A DNA stretch of 51,420 bases from DATBSK01 sp964532485 (GTDB taxonomy: Bacteria > Actinomycetota > Acidimicrobiia > IMCC26256 > PALSA-555), in the NCBI GenBank assembly GCA_964532485.1, contig CAZHKE010000021.1, positions 1-51,420 on the forward strand. The letters are read 5' to 3'. Within the stretch, counting starts at the first letter, position 1. Each line of letters opens with the position of its first letter. Positions 16,209-24,286 of the stretch are shown piece by piece. Both the position numbers and the translations under genes were made by a program. The notes under the pieces were generated by a model. That model was not told where the DNA came from and did no database searches. It saw only the letters and a list, made by a program, of their open reading frames with translations.

Positions 16209-16949
16209 GTGAGCCCGAGCGAGATGCCGACGCAGCGACCTCGCGGCCATGCGGGCGCGGGGCGGATCGGGGCGCCGCTCGCGGTCGCCGCGGTCCTGGC
16301 GCTCGTCGCGGGCAGCGTCGATGCCGTGTGCTTCGGTCGCGTCTTCGACGTGTTCCCGGCGAACCAGAGCGGCAATGCGGTGCTGCTCGGCATCGGGCTG
16401 GGGCGCGCGAGCGCCGTCGACGCATGGCGACCGGCGGTGTCGATCGTCGGCTTCGGCGCCGGTGTCGCGCTCGGAATCGTGCTCGGGCGAAGGCTGCGCC
16501 GCCCGTGGAGAGCCGAGCTGCTGCTCGGCCTCGAGCTGCTCCTCCTCGTGCCGATCGCGATCGTGGTCCTCGACTCGCCGCACCCGCGCGCCTCGCTCGG
16601 CGACCTCGCGGCCGCGTGCCTGCTGTTCCTGACGTCGACGTCGATGGGCCTCCAGACCGAGGTGATCGGTCGCGTCGCGAGCGTGGAGGTCGCGACGACC
16701 TATCAGAGCGGCGCCATCGCGCGCATCGCCGAGGTGGCGGCGCAACGGCTGCGACCCGGCGCCCCGGTCTCGGCCGCCGGCCGCCCGCTGCTCACGGTGC
16801 TCGGCACGGTACTCGCGTCCTACGTCGCCGGCGCAGCGCTCGGATCCGCGCTCGGCGACTGGCGCGGCGCGCTCCTCGTGCCGGTGGCGTTGCTCGCCGC
16901 GCTGGTGATCGCGCTCCTGGTCGGCGCGCGGTCGCGCTTCGTCGTGTGA
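16209..16949 (+). CDS. DUF1275 (YoaK-like) integral membrane protein
   Basis: A 246-residue protein with about six hydrophobic segments. The family mark is AGSVDAVCFGRVFDVFPANQSGNAVLLGIGLG near the N-terminus, an Ala-Gly-x-x-Asp signature in the first membrane helix, and the later MGLQTEVIGRVASVEV segment. DUF1275 proteins are widespread inner-membrane proteins of unknown function. The start is GTG 16209. The next gene starts 57 nt later on the same strand but has its own -10 box, so the two need not be co-transcribed. Confidence 0.88.
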   Translation: MSPSEMPTQRPRGHAGAGRIGAPLAVAAVLALVAGSVDAVCFGRVFDVFPANQSGNAVLLGIGLGRASAVDAWRPAVSIVGFGAGVALGIVLGRRLRRPWRAELLLGLELLLLVPIAIVVLDSPHPRASLGDLAAACLLFLTSTSMGLQTEVIGRVASVEVATTYQSGAIARIAEVAAQRLRPGAPVSAAGRPLLTVLGTVLASYVAGAALGSALGDWRGALLVPVALLAALVIALLVGARSRFVV

Positions 16950-16993
16950 GCGGCGACGCCGGTGCGCCTCGCGATGGTGCGGCTGCTCGCCGC

Positions 16994-16999
16994 TACCGT
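16994..16999 (+). promoter_or_regulatory. -10 box (TACCGT) of the LigD polymerase gene
   Basis: TACCGT fits TANNNT and lies 7 nt from GTG 17007. This supports that start over the longer in-frame start at 16962 and predicts a leaderless mRNA. Confidence 0.45.
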
Positions 17000-17006
17000 G
17001 AGCACC

Positions 17007-18038
17007 GTGGCCGACGAGACGCTGCTCGAGGTCGACGGGCACGAGGTGACGATCTCGCACCCGGAGAAGGTCTTCTTCTCGGAGCACGGTGACACCAAGC
17101 TCGACCTCGTCGAGCACTACCTGCGGTTCCGGGAGCCGCTCCTGCGGGCGATGGGCGGGCGACCGACCCTGTTGCAGCGGTTCCCCGAGGGCGCCGACGG
17201 GTCATCGTTCTTCCAGAAGCGCGTGCCGAAGTCGGCACCCGACTGGCTCACCACCACGATCGTCAGCACGCCGAACGGCACGACCTCGCGTGCGCTCGTC
17301 GCGGCCGACATGGCCCACGTGCTCTGGGCGGTGAACCTCGGCTGCCTGGGCTTCCACCCGTGGCCCTACCTCGCCGACGACCCCGGGCACACCGACGAGC
17401 TCCGGCTCGACCTCGATCCCCAGCCCGGGACCGACTTCGCCGACGTCCGCGCGGCGGCGCACGACCTGCGCGCGCTCCTCGACGAGCTCGGCGTCGTCGC
17501 GTTCCCGAAGACGACGGGGAACCGTGGGCTGCACGTGTACGCGAGGCTCGAACCGCGGTGGGACTCGTACCAGGTCCGCTGGGCCGCCGTCGCGCTGGCG
17601 CGCGAGCTGGAACGGCGCCACCCCGAGCGGTTGACCGCGTCGTGGTGGAAGGAGGAGCGCGGCGAGCGGGTGTTCCTCGACTACAACCAGAACGCGCCGC
17701 ACAAGACGGTGTTCGGAGCCTGGTCGGTTCGAGCGCGCCCCGGTGCGCAGGTGTCGACGCCCCTCCGATGGGACGAGATCGACGCCGTCCACCCCGACGA
17801 GCTCACGATCCGCACCCTTCCGCGGCGGCTCGCCGAGGGCGGCGACCCGTGGGCCGGCATGGACGCGCACCCGCAGTCACTCGAGCCGATGCTCGCGATG
17901 CACGAGCGCGACCGCGCGAGCGGGCTCATGGACGCGCCGTGGCCGCCGGTGTACCCGAAGCAGCCCGACGAGCCGCCGCGCGTGGCCCCGAGCCGCGCGA
18001 AGAGGGCCCCGAGCCGAGCCAAGAAGGAGTCGCCATGA
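17007..18038 (+). CDS. ligD: Stand-alone LigD-type NHEJ polymerase/primase
   Basis: A 343-residue protein matching the polymerase domain of LigD, an archaeo-eukaryotic primase-fold enzyme that adds ribonucleotides and bridges DNA ends in Ku-dependent end joining. It begins HPEKVFF, has the metal-binding Asp135-x-Asp137 in ELRLDLDP, GNRGLHVY, WKEERGERVFLDYNQN with a further Asp, and APHKTVFGAWSVR. The C-terminus from about residue 300 is a basic Pro/Ala/Lys tail. Ligase and nuclease domains and Ku are not in the window; actinobacteria often encode them separately. The start is set by the TACCGT box 7 nt before GTG 17007. Confidence 0.92.
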   Translation: MADETLLEVDGHEVTISHPEKVFFSEHGDTKLDLVEHYLRFREPLLRAMGGRPTLLQRFPEGADGSSFFQKRVPKSAPDWLTTTIVSTPNGTTSRALVAADMAHVLWAVNLGCLGFHPWPYLADDPGHTDELRLDLDPQPGTDFADVRAAAHDLRALLDELGVVAFPKTTGNRGLHVYARLEPRWDSYQVRWAAVALARELERRHPERLTASWWKEERGERVFLDYNQNAPHKTVFGAWSVRARPGAQVSTPLRWDEIDAVHPDELTIRTLPRRLAEGGDPWAGMDAHPQSLEPMLAMHERDRASGLMDAPWPPVYPKQPDEPPRVAPSRAKRAPSRAKKESP

Positions 18039-18139
18039 CCTCGCCGGTCTCGCGTGGCTTCCACGGCCGCCGGCGCCCCGTGACGGCCCTGGCGGCGGCC
18101 GGGATCTCGCCGCCGCGCTCGGCGGCCCAGGCGTCCTGT

Positions 18140-18145
18140 TAGACT
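18140..18145 (+). promoter_or_regulatory. Candidate -10 box (TAGACT) giving a long 5' leader
   Basis: TAGACT fits TANNNT, but the next gene starts 139 nt later with a strong AGGAGG site, so it would produce a leader of roughly 130 nt. No good -35 is visible. Confidence 0.35.
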
Positions 18146-18165
18146 GGTCCGAGTCAGCTGGGCTT

Positions 18166-18195
18166 GCGTCTCGGGATCCGTTCCCTGCGAGACGC
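18166..18195 (+). promoter_or_regulatory. Leader hairpin upstream of the small charged protein
   Basis: GCGTCTCG (18166-18173) and CGAGACGC (18188-18195) form a perfect 8-bp stem with possible inner pairing (GGA with TCC). It sits in the 246-nt stretch between the LigD gene and the small protein, in which I see no gene. A TCCTC at 18197-18201 could pair with the GAGGA of the ribosome site near 18272, but this is speculative. Confidence 0.4.
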
Positions 18196-18284
18196 GTCCT
18201 CGTGTTCGACCTCGATCGATCCCGTCTGCGGCCGCCGCGGGCGAGCTGACGCGGTCGTGGCCGACGACGCAGAGGAGGATCGAC

Positions 18285-18485
18285 GTGCCAGGTAGGAACA
18301 AGCAGCGGTCGACGTTCGAGAAGCGCCAGCGCGAGATCTCCCGGCGCGAGAAGCAGGCCGAGAAGCGAGCTCGCCGCCAGGGCAAGAAGCTGCCCGAGGA
18401 CGAGCCGGTCGCCGAGGAACCGCTCTCGCAGGAGGAGATCTTCCGCCGGTCGCTCGGCGAGTACCCGGCCGAGCGGGGGGCCTAG
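18285..18485 (+). CDS. Small highly charged conserved protein, function unknown
   Basis: A 66-residue protein: a Lys/Arg/Gln-rich N-terminal half (STFEKRQREISRREKQAEKR) likely to be one long helix, then an acidic C-terminal half with EEPLSQEEIFRRSLGEY. Short proteins of the type TFxKRQKExxRxEKQxxK are found in several bacterial phyla; no function is known to me, and a nucleic-acid or ribosome association is only a guess from charge. The start GTG 18285 follows AGGAGG by 6 nt. It ends convergently with the cNMP-binding protein: both stops share CTAG at 18482-18485. The structured leader suggests post-transcriptional control. Confidence 0.8.
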   Translation: MPGRNKQRSTFEKRQREISRREKQAEKRARRQGKKLPEDEPVAEEPLSQEEIFRRSLGEYPAERGA

Positions 18486-18898
18486 CCCGCTTCGCCCTCC
18501 AGCTGGCGGAGCCGCTCGGCCGACTTGGCCTTGATCGCCTCGGCGATGCTGGGCTCGTCGGCGAGGAGCGTGTTGAACTCCCGCTGACCGATCACGTCGG
18601 CCGAGACGGCCGTCGTGGCGACGACGGTCGCCGTGCGCGGACGGTGCTCGAGCAGCGCGATCTCGCCGACGAACGAGCCGGCCGAGCGCGTCGCGATGAC
18701 CTCGTCGCCACGGCGGATCTCGACCTCACCGTCGAGGATCACGATGAACTCGCGGCCAGGCTCTCCTTCCCGGGCAAGCACCTTGCCCGCAGCGAAGTCG
18801 ATGCGCGTCGCCAGGTTCGAGACCTGCCGGAGGTGCTTCTTGGAGAGGTCCTGGAACAACGGGACCTGTGCCAACAGCTCTTCGGTCGACGGCGCCAT
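18482..18898 (-). CDS. Cyclic-nucleotide-binding domain protein (Crp-like sensor domain, no HTH)
   Basis: A 138-residue protein that is almost entirely one cNMP-binding beta-roll: VPLFQDLSKKHLRQV, FAAGKVLAREGEPG, FIVILDGEVEIRRG, and the phosphate-binding cassette SFVGEIALLEHRPRTATV with the Glu that contacts ribose and the Arg that contacts phosphate. The C-terminal tail is a helix (AIKAKSAERLRQLEGE); there is no DNA-binding domain. It probably regulates a partner protein in response to cAMP or cGMP. The start is ATG 18898, though GTG 18904 two codons upstream is possible. It is divergent from the dehalogenase gene. Confidence 0.88.
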   Translation of the reverse strand: MAPSTEELLAQVPLFQDLSKKHLRQVSNLATRIDFAAGKVLAREGEPGREFIVILDGEVEIRRGDEVIATRSAGSFVGEIALLEHRPRTATVVATTAVSADVIGQREFNTLLADEPSIAEAIKAKSAERLRQLEGEAG

Positions 18899-19011
18899 GC
18901 CCACCCCCCCGTTCTCGGGCCGGACGGTAGCAGGGGCCCGCGCGGACCGCGGAGACGAGGACCGCGCGTCGCTGATGAGCGTGCCGGCGGCCGTGGCCGA
19001 CTCGCCGCCAC

Positions 19012-19017
19012 TACCAT
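19012..19017 (+). promoter_or_regulatory. -10 box (TACCAT) of the dehalogenase gene
   Basis: TACCAT fits TANNNT and lies 7 nt before ATG 19025, with no ribosome site, predicting a leaderless transcript and fixing the start. Confidence 0.45.
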
Positions 19018-19024
19018 CCCGCGG

Positions 19025-19933
19025 ATGAAGAGCCTGCGCACACCCGACGAGCGCTTCGAAGCGCTTCCCGGCTACGACTTCGCCCCGCACTACACCGAGG
19101 TTCCCGACGGTGACGGCGCCACGCTGCGGATCCATCACGTCGACGAGGGTCCGGCCGACGGACCGGCCGTCCTGCTCATGCACGGCGAGCCGTCGTGGAG
19201 CTTCCTCTACCGCACGATGATCCCCGTCATCGTCGACGCCGGGATGCGCGCCGTCGCGCCCGACCTCGTGGGCTTCGGTCGCTCCGACAAGCCGGCCGAC
19301 CGCAACGACTACACCTACCAGCAGCACGTCGACTGGATGACCTCGTGGCTCGACGCGGTCGACCTGCGTGACGCGACGTTCGTCGGGCAGGACTGGGGCG
19401 GGCTCATCGGGTTGCGGCTCGTGGCGGAGCACCCCGATCGCTTCGCGCGCGTGGTCGCGGCGAACACGTTCCTCCCGACCGGCGACCGGCACCCAGGCGA
19501 CGCGTTCCTGGCCTGGCAGAAGTTCTCCCAGGAGGTGCCCGACTTCGAGGTCGGCAAGATCGTGAACGGCGGGTGCTCGACCGACCTCGCACCGAACGTG
19601 ATCGCCGCCTACGACGCACCGTTCCCCGACGACTCCTACAAGGAGGGGGCGCGCCAGTTCCCGATGCTGGTGCCGACCAGCCCCGACGACCCCGCGACCG
19701 GCCCGAACCGCGCCGCGTGGGAGGTGCTCCACCGGTGGACGAAGCCGTTCCTCTGCGCGTTCAGCGATCAGGACCCCATCACCAAGGGGGGCGACGCGGT
19801 GTTCCTGGCGGAGGTCCCCGGGTGCGAGGGACAGCCGCACACCACGATCGAGGGCGGCTCCCACTTCCTCCAGGAGGACCGCGGTCCCCAGCTCGCGCGC
19901 GTCGTCGTCGACTTCGTCCGATCGACGTCCTGA
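19025..19933 (+). CDS. Haloalkane dehalogenase (HLD-I type alpha/beta hydrolase)
   Basis: A 302-residue alpha/beta hydrolase matching haloalkane dehalogenase subfamily I. The oxyanion/halide motif is HGEPSWSFLYR (about 53-63), with Trp as halide ligand. The nucleophile is Asp123 in GQDWGG, whose following Trp124 is the second halide-binding residue. The catalytic base is His280 in GGSHFLQED. An Asp rather than Ser nucleophile argues for dehalogenase or epoxide hydrolase; HGEPSW and the halide tryptophan favour dehalogenase. It would hydrolyse haloalkanes to alcohol and halide. The start is fixed by the TACCAT box. The sulfatase follows after 48 nt with its own ribosome site. Confidence 0.9.
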   Translation: MKSLRTPDERFEALPGYDFAPHYTEVPDGDGATLRIHHVDEGPADGPAVLLMHGEPSWSFLYRTMIPVIVDAGMRAVAPDLVGFGRSDKPADRNDYTYQQHVDWMTSWLDAVDLRDATFVGQDWGGLIGLRLVAEHPDRFARVVAANTFLPTGDRHPGDAFLAWQKFSQEVPDFEVGKIVNGGCSTDLAPNVIAAYDAPFPDDSYKEGARQFPMLVPTSPDDPATGPNRAAWEVLHRWTKPFLCAFSDQDPITKGGDAVFLAEVPGCEGQPHTTIEGGSHFLQEDRGPQLARVVVDFVRSTS

Positions 19934-19981
19934 GCGTCCGATCTTCGTCGGAGATCGTCGGAACGTCCCGAGAGGAGCACG

Positions 19982-21511
19982 GTGGGTCGGAAGATCCTCT
20001 TCGTCACCACCGATCAGCAGCGCTACGACGCACTCGGCTGCAACGGCGGGGAGATCGCCCGCACCCCGGTCGTCGACGCGCTCGCCGCATCGGGCGTCAG
20101 CTACCGGCGGGCCCACAACCAGAACGTCGTGTGCATGCCCGCACGCTCGACGATGCTCACCGGCCAGTACGTTCGGACCCACGGGGTGTACGCCAACGGC
20201 GTGCCGCTCCCTCAGGACGCGCCCAGCGTCGCCGCCGAGCTCGCCGGCGCCGGATACCGCACGGCGCTGATCGGCAAGGCGCACTTCGAGCCCGGGTTCG
20301 ATCCCGAGGGCCGCTGGCCCGAGAACGTGCTCGGCCGAGCCGGGACCGAGATCACGTACGGGCCGCACCGGGGCTTCGAGCACATGGAGCTCGCCATGCA
20401 CGGCCCGCTCGCGTTCTGGCACTACGGCACCTGGCTGCGCGCCGAGCACCGCGACGAGGTGCGCGGCTTCTACGCGCTGGTCAAGGACGGCCGCCTCAAC
20501 AACGAGGGCGGCGGCGACACCGGACTCGAGCAGGTCGCTTCGAACCCGATACCGCGCGAGCACTACCACACCGACTGGGTCGCGGACCGGGCGATCGCGT
20601 GGCTCGACACCCTCGACCCCGACGACGACTGGTTCTGCTGGCTCAGCTTCCCCGATCCGCACCATCCCTGGGACCCGCCGGTGTCGGAGGTGTCGCGCGT
20701 GTCGTGGCGCGACCTCGACCTCCCACCCGGACACCCCGGATCGGTGGAGGCGTGCCGGAGGGTGCTCGGCGAGAAGCCGCGTCACTGGCTCGATTGGTAC
20801 GACGGCACGTTCGACAACCGTGAGGGCGGTCCGACGGGGTTCGTGCCGTCCACGATGACGCACGACCAGGTCCGCGAGGTGAACGCGCTCGTCCACGTCG
20901 AGAACGAGCTCATCGACGAGGCGTGCGGCCGCGTGCTCGACCGGATCACGAAGCGAGGGTGGGGCGACGACACCGACGTCGTGTTCACGACCGACCACGG
21001 CGAGTTGCAGGGAGACTTCGGTCTGCTGTTCAAGGGCCCCTACCACTGCGACGCTCTGATGCGCGTCCCGCTCGTGTGGCGTCCGGCGCCGTCGGCCCGG
21101 ATCGAACCGGCGGTCGTGACCGATCCGGTCGGTCATGTCGACCTCGCACCCACGTTCTGCGCCATCGCCGGCGTCGCGATCCCCGAGTGGATGCAGGGGG
21201 GCGAGCTCCCGGTCGCCGACGGGTCGGGCCGTGAGCGCGTCATCACGGAGTGGGACAGCCAGTTCGACGACATCGACATGCACCTGCGGTCGATCTACCG
21301 CGACGGCTGGGTCTGCACCGCCTACGAGCCGGGCGGCGGGTACGACGGCACCGAGGGCGAGCTGTACGACCTCGCCGACGACCCCCACCAGCACCGCAAC
21401 CGCTGGGACGACCCGGCCTGCGCCGCACTGCGCACCGACCTCGCCGCCGACCTGTACGACCACCTCCCCGCGGCTCGTGCCGATCGGCTGAAGGTGGAAG
21501 CCCCCGCCTGA
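19982..21511 (+). CDS. Sulfatase (formylglycine-dependent, arylsulfatase/choline-sulfatase-like)
   Basis: A 509-residue alkaline-phosphatase-superfamily sulfatase. The modified residue is Cys51 in C-M-P-A-R-S (consensus C-x-P-x-R), which needs a formylglycine-generating enzyme not seen here. Metal and sulfate ligands are the N-terminal TTDQQR and the C-terminal VFTTDHGELQGD. No signal peptide is present, so it is cytoplasmic. The C-terminal half ends with the typical ELYDLADDPHQHRNRWDD. The start is GTG 19982 behind an AGAGGAG site. It is co-directional with the dehalogenase; a shared route for a sulfated or halogenated xenobiotic is possible but unproven. Confidence 0.93.
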   Translation: MGRKILFVTTDQQRYDALGCNGGEIARTPVVDALAASGVSYRRAHNQNVVCMPARSTMLTGQYVRTHGVYANGVPLPQDAPSVAAELAGAGYRTALIGKAHFEPGFDPEGRWPENVLGRAGTEITYGPHRGFEHMELAMHGPLAFWHYGTWLRAEHRDEVRGFYALVKDGRLNNEGGGDTGLEQVASNPIPREHYHTDWVADRAIAWLDTLDPDDDWFCWLSFPDPHHPWDPPVSEVSRVSWRDLDLPPGHPGSVEACRRVLGEKPRHWLDWYDGTFDNREGGPTGFVPSTMTHDQVREVNALVHVENELIDEACGRVLDRITKRGWGDDTDVVFTTDHGELQGDFGLLFKGPYHCDALMRVPLVWRPAPSARIEPAVVTDPVGHVDLAPTFCAIAGVAIPEWMQGGELPVADGSGRERVITEWDSQFDDIDMHLRSIYRDGWVCTAYEPGGGYDGTEGELYDLADDPHQHRNRWDDPACAALRTDLAADLYDHLPAARADRLKVEAPA

Positions 21512-21543
21512 CCGGGCCGCGCCGCGCCGCGGGACGCGCCCGG
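21512..21543. terminator. GC hairpin between sulfatase and HNH gene
   Basis: CCGGGC (21512-21517) and GCCCGG (21538-21543) form a stem around a GC-rich, itself foldable loop in the 69-nt convergent gap. There is no U tract. Confidence 0.35.
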
Positions 21544-21580
21544 GCTGACCTCGCGACCGCGTCCCCGAGCGCGGTTCGCC

Positions 21581-22708
21581 TCACGCGGCGGGGCCGGCGC
21601 GGGCATCGCCGGTGCCGTCGCCGGGCTGGTCGACGCGGCGCAGGGTGAGGCCGTCGGGTCGTTCGGGGTCGCCGTCGAGGACCCCCGGGCCGTGGGGGAC
21701 GAGATGGTGATGGTGGGTGGTGCACACGAGCACCAGGTTGTGCTTGTCGGTGCGCCCGCCTCGACAGCGGGGGACGAGGTGGTGCGCGTCGAGGCCGAAC
21801 GCCCGCCCGCAGCCCGGCACGCGGCAGGTGGCATCGCGGCCCGTGAGGTACTCGCGCAAGCGCTGGGGGATCCGATCACCCGTGGTTGGGGCAAGGGGAT
21901 CGTCGTCGCGGACCTGGCGCACCCGGGCACCGTGGCCGATGAGCTCGACGACGGTCTCCACTGCGATGGGCATGCCGTTGACGGTCGGCTGGGCGGCGGA
22001 GCCCCGGTGCACGACCACGGTCGGCTTCCACGACGAACGCTTGGCGTCGGCCACCCCGGGCTGGCCGGCGCGGCGACAGATGGCGGTGAGCGCATCCGCA
22101 CCCCGGCGGCCCCGCGGCTCCCAGGGCTGACCCCTGGGCGGCTTGAACGTCTCGATCTCGTGCTCGAACACCGCCTCCACGAACGCGGCGTCGACGTCGA
22201 AGATCTCCCCCGAGAGGCGCAGCCCCGAGCCGTCGGCCGTGCGCCACCACCGGAGCGCACGCGCCTCACGACGCGCCTGCATCTCAGCGGGCGTCACCAC
22301 CCGCTGCTTGCGCACCATCCGGTTGAGCTCGCTGGGTTGGGTGTGCCGAGCGCGCCGTGCCCACTCGGCGTCGGTCTCGGTCGTCGCCAGCTCGACCAGC
22401 GGCACGAGCTGCTCCATCGACAGCTCGCCGGCCGCCGCCGCGGCGTGGATCTCGGGCAGTGACTCCAGCGCGCGAGCGACCTCGACCTGGCCGCGAGCAG
22501 TCTGGGCACTGACCTTGTCACGGGACTGCACCCACTCCGCCGGATCGCGGCCGTGCATCGCGCCGCGCTCGTCGAGGACCCGATCGATGTTCGCCCGCTC
22601 GAGGCGCGCCCGGCGCTCGATCAGGACCGACTCGTCGCGAGCCGCCAGCAGCCGCTCGCTCGGCCATGTCCGCAGCTCGTCCAGCGTCGCCGCACCGGGC
22701 TCGGACAC
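21581..22708 (-). CDS. DUF222 / 13E12-type HNH endonuclease domain protein, SOS-controlled
   Basis: A 375-residue protein. The N-terminal 250 residues form the helical DUF222 region common in actinobacterial 13E12-repeat proteins. The C-terminus holds an HNH nuclease: REYLTGRDATCRVPGCG, then DAHHLVPRCRGG, and DKHNLVLVCTTHHHHLVH-type ending, with a Cys pair for structural zinc and the metal-binding histidines. GTG 22708 is chosen because GGAAGGGAGG lies 6 nt upstream. A LexA box is centred about 90 bp upstream. In M. tuberculosis members of this family are DNA-damage-inducible through LexA, so SOS control here is well supported. Its biological job is not known; a mobile-element origin has been suspected for the family. 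Confidence 0.9.
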   Translation of the reverse strand: MSEPGAATLDELRTWPSERLLAARDESVLIERRARLERANIDRVLDERGAMHGRDPAEWVQSRDKVSAQTARGQVEVARALESLPEIHAAAAAGELSMEQLVPLVELATTETDAEWARRARHTQPSELNRMVRKQRVVTPAEMQARREARALRWWRTADGSGLRLSGEIFDVDAAFVEAVFEHEIETFKPPRGQPWEPRGRRGADALTAICRRAGQPGVADAKRSSWKPTVVVHRGSAAQPTVNGMPIAVETVVELIGHGARVRQVRDDDPLAPTTGDRIPQRLREYLTGRDATCRVPGCGRAFGLDAHHLVPRCRGGRTDKHNLVLVCTTHHHHLVPHGPGVLDGDPERPDGLTLRRVDQPGDGTGDARAGPAA

Positions 22709-22792
22709 CACACACCTCCCTTCCGGATCCAGCCGCACCCGCCTGGAGCGGGCCGGCGTCTCGAGTGGGGAAGTGCTGTCGTTCGGGCCAGA

Positions 22793-22806
22793 CGAACGTA
22801 CGTTCG
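22793..22806. promoter_or_regulatory. LexA (SOS) box CGAAC-GTAC-GTTCG
   Basis: A perfect 14-bp palindrome matching the actinobacterial/Bacillus LexA consensus CGAAC-N4-GTTCG, 84 bp upstream of the HNH gene start. Its centre contains TACGTT on the minus strand, a usable -10, so LexA binding would cover the promoter. The 195 nt between the HNH start and the TauD gene stop hold no gene. Confidence 0.8.
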
Positions 22807-22903
22807 ATGATCAACGGGGACGACACCACGAGGATTCCCGCGTGACGCCGGCTTCTGCGCGGAGCCCGGCAACCAGCCTCGAGGCCACGCGCCGGGCCGG
22901 GGC

Positions 22904-23749
22904 TCAGCCGTAGTACCGCTCGGCGGCGCTCATCCGTCGTGGCTCGTAGTGCTCCCAGCGCGGGGGGTCGCCCTGGGGATCGTCGCCGAGCACCGTGACG
23001 CGCTGGATCAGCCGCGGCTCGTCGTAGTCGTTGACGGCGTGGTGCTGCGTGCAGCGGTTGTCCCAGATGCCCACACCACCCGGCTCCCACCGGTAGCGGC
23101 ACTGGAACTGCGGCTGCTCGGAGAACGAGTACAGGTGCTCGAGCAGTGCGTCGCTCTCGGCCCGCCGGAGCTGGGGGATCTGTGACGTGAACTGCCGGTT
23201 CACGTACAGCGACCGGCGTCCGGTCACCGGGTGCGTGCGGACGACCGGATGCTCGGCCGTCTTCTCGGGCGCGCCGAAGACCTCGGCGGTGTGGACGGCG
23301 GTGCAACCGTCGAGCAGCTCGCGCATCGGCGCGGACAGCGACTCGTACACGAGGTGCTGGTTCGAGAACATCGTGTCGCCGCCGCGTGCGGGGCAGGTCA
23401 CCATGTGCAGGATCGACGCGATCGGCGGATGGTCGCTCCACGTCACGTCGGTGTGCCAGACGTCCGCACGGCCGCCCTGGTCGCCGTCGAGCACGACGAC
23501 CTCGGGGTGCTCGTCGTCGAGCTTCGGGATGAAGGGGTGGATCTCGATCTCACCGAACCGGCGCGCGAGCGTGACGTGCCCGTCGGGGCTGAGCTGCTGA
23601 TCGGGCAGGAAGACGACGTGGTGCTCGATCAGCGCGGCGTGCAGCGCGTCGAACTCGGCATCGGTGTGATGCTCGAGGTCGAGACCGCGGATCTCGACGC
23701 CGAGCGCGCCGGAGACGGGCCGGGCGTCGAGGGCGAGGGTCGTGCTCAT
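22904..23749 (-). CDS. TauD/TfdA-family Fe(II)/2-oxoglutarate dioxygenase
   Basis: A 281-residue dioxygenase of normal length. The iron ligands are His99 and Asp101 in WHTDVTW and the distal His236 in DNRCTQHHA; Arg250 in LIQRVTV binds 2-oxoglutarate. Such enzymes split taurine, alkylsulfates or aryloxyacetates by hydroxylation. GWDNRxTQH and IHPFIPKLDDEHPEV resemble the taurine/alkylsulfatase side of the family, but the substrate is undecided. ATG 23749 overlaps the TGA of the TetR gene (ATGA), so both are translated from one message and the regulator probably controls this gene. No sulfonate transporter is adjacent. Confidence 0.92.
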   Translation of the reverse strand: MSTTLALDARPVSGALGVEIRGLDLEHHTDAEFDALHAALIEHHVVFLPDQQLSPDGHVTLARRFGEIEIHPFIPKLDDEHPEVVVLDGDQGGRADVWHTDVTWSDHPPIASILHMVTCPARGGDTMFSNQHLVYESLSAPMRELLDGCTAVHTAEVFGAPEKTAEHPVVRTHPVTGRRSLYVNRQFTSQIPQLRRAESDALLEHLYSFSEQPQFQCRYRWEPGGVGIWDNRCTQHHAVNDYDEPRLIQRVTVLGDDPQGDPPRWEHYEPRRMSAAERYYG

Positions 23750-24258
23750 GCGGATCCTCCTGTGAGGGTGCCGGTGCTCGCGTCGACGAGGGCGTCGACG
23801 AGCACGTCGTACGAAGGTGCGGACGTTCCCTGCCAGTGGCGCAGCGCGTGCTCGGGCTCGGCNNNNNNNNNNNNNNNNNNNNNNNNNNNNNNNNNNNNNN
23901 NNNNNNNNNNNNNNNNNNNNNNNNNNNNNNNNNNNNNNNNNNNNNNNNNNNNNNNNNNNNNNACGAGGACGTCGACGACGGCACGCACCGGCGGACGCCG
24001 TTGCGAGTCGAGCGGTTCGAGCATGGAGCGCCGGCGCGTCGCCAGGTCGCTCATGCGGCGCTCGAGCACCGCGTCGACGAGCGCGTCCTTGGAGCCGAAG
24101 TGGTAGTGGACCGCAGCCACGTTGGCGCGCGCCTCGGCGCAGACTGCGCGCACCGAGGTCGCGGCGAGGCCCCGCTCGCCGATCAGGCGCTCGGCCGCCG
24201 CCAGGAGCCGCTGGGCGGTCGCATCCGGTGGTGCGGGGGCATCGACGACGGTCGCCAT
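23746..24258 (-). CDS. TetR-family regulator, broken by an assembly gap
   Basis: The N-terminal part (from ATG 24258) is a TetR DNA-binding domain: RLLAAAERLIGERGLAATSV, then the HTH ending in NVAAVHYHFGSKDALVDAV. After about 98 residues the sequence enters 100 Ns and re-emerges with a plausible C-terminal helix (EHALRHWQGTSAPSYDVLVDALVDA). Placeholder gaps of exactly 100 are not measured lengths, so the true protein is probably somewhat longer than the apparent 170 residues. The start is supported by a TAGGGT box 7 nt upstream. The stop overlaps the TauD start. A 16-bp inverted repeat upstream is the likely operator, implying autoregulation. Confidence 0.85.
   Translation of the reverse strand: MATVVDAPAPPDATAQRLLAAAERLIGERGLAATSVRAVCAEARANVAAVHYHFGSKDALVDAVLERRMSDLATRRRSMLEPLDSQRRPPVRAVVDVLXXXXXXXXXXXXXXXXXXXXXXXXXXXXXXXXXXAEPEHALRHWQGTSAPSYDVLVDALVDASTGTLTGGSA
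23863..23962. other. Assembly gap, 100 Ns
   Basis: A run of exactly 100 unknown bases inside the TetR gene, the usual placeholder for a scaffold join of unknown size. Confidence 1.
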
Positions 24259-24265
24259 CTCCTGC

Positions 24266-24271
24266 ACCCTA
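24266..24271 (-). promoter_or_regulatory. -10 box (TAGGGT) of the TetR-TauD operon
   Basis: The minus-strand hexamer TAGGGT lies 7 nt before ATG 24258 and fits TANNNT. Confidence 0.45.
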
Positions 24272-24286
24272 CGTCAAACGGACGAT

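Noticed and set aside
18035..18142. A 35-codon frame starting at the end of the LigD gene (MTSPVSRGFHGRRRP...)
   Set aside because: The first residues recall molybdopterin oxidoreductase N-termini, but the similarity stops at once and no frame continues it; too short to call even as a remnant.
18482..21463. Very long minus-strand open frame across the dehalogenase and sulfatase
   Set aside because: Only its last 138 residues (from ATG 18898) look like protein; the rest is antisense to two well-supported enzymes.
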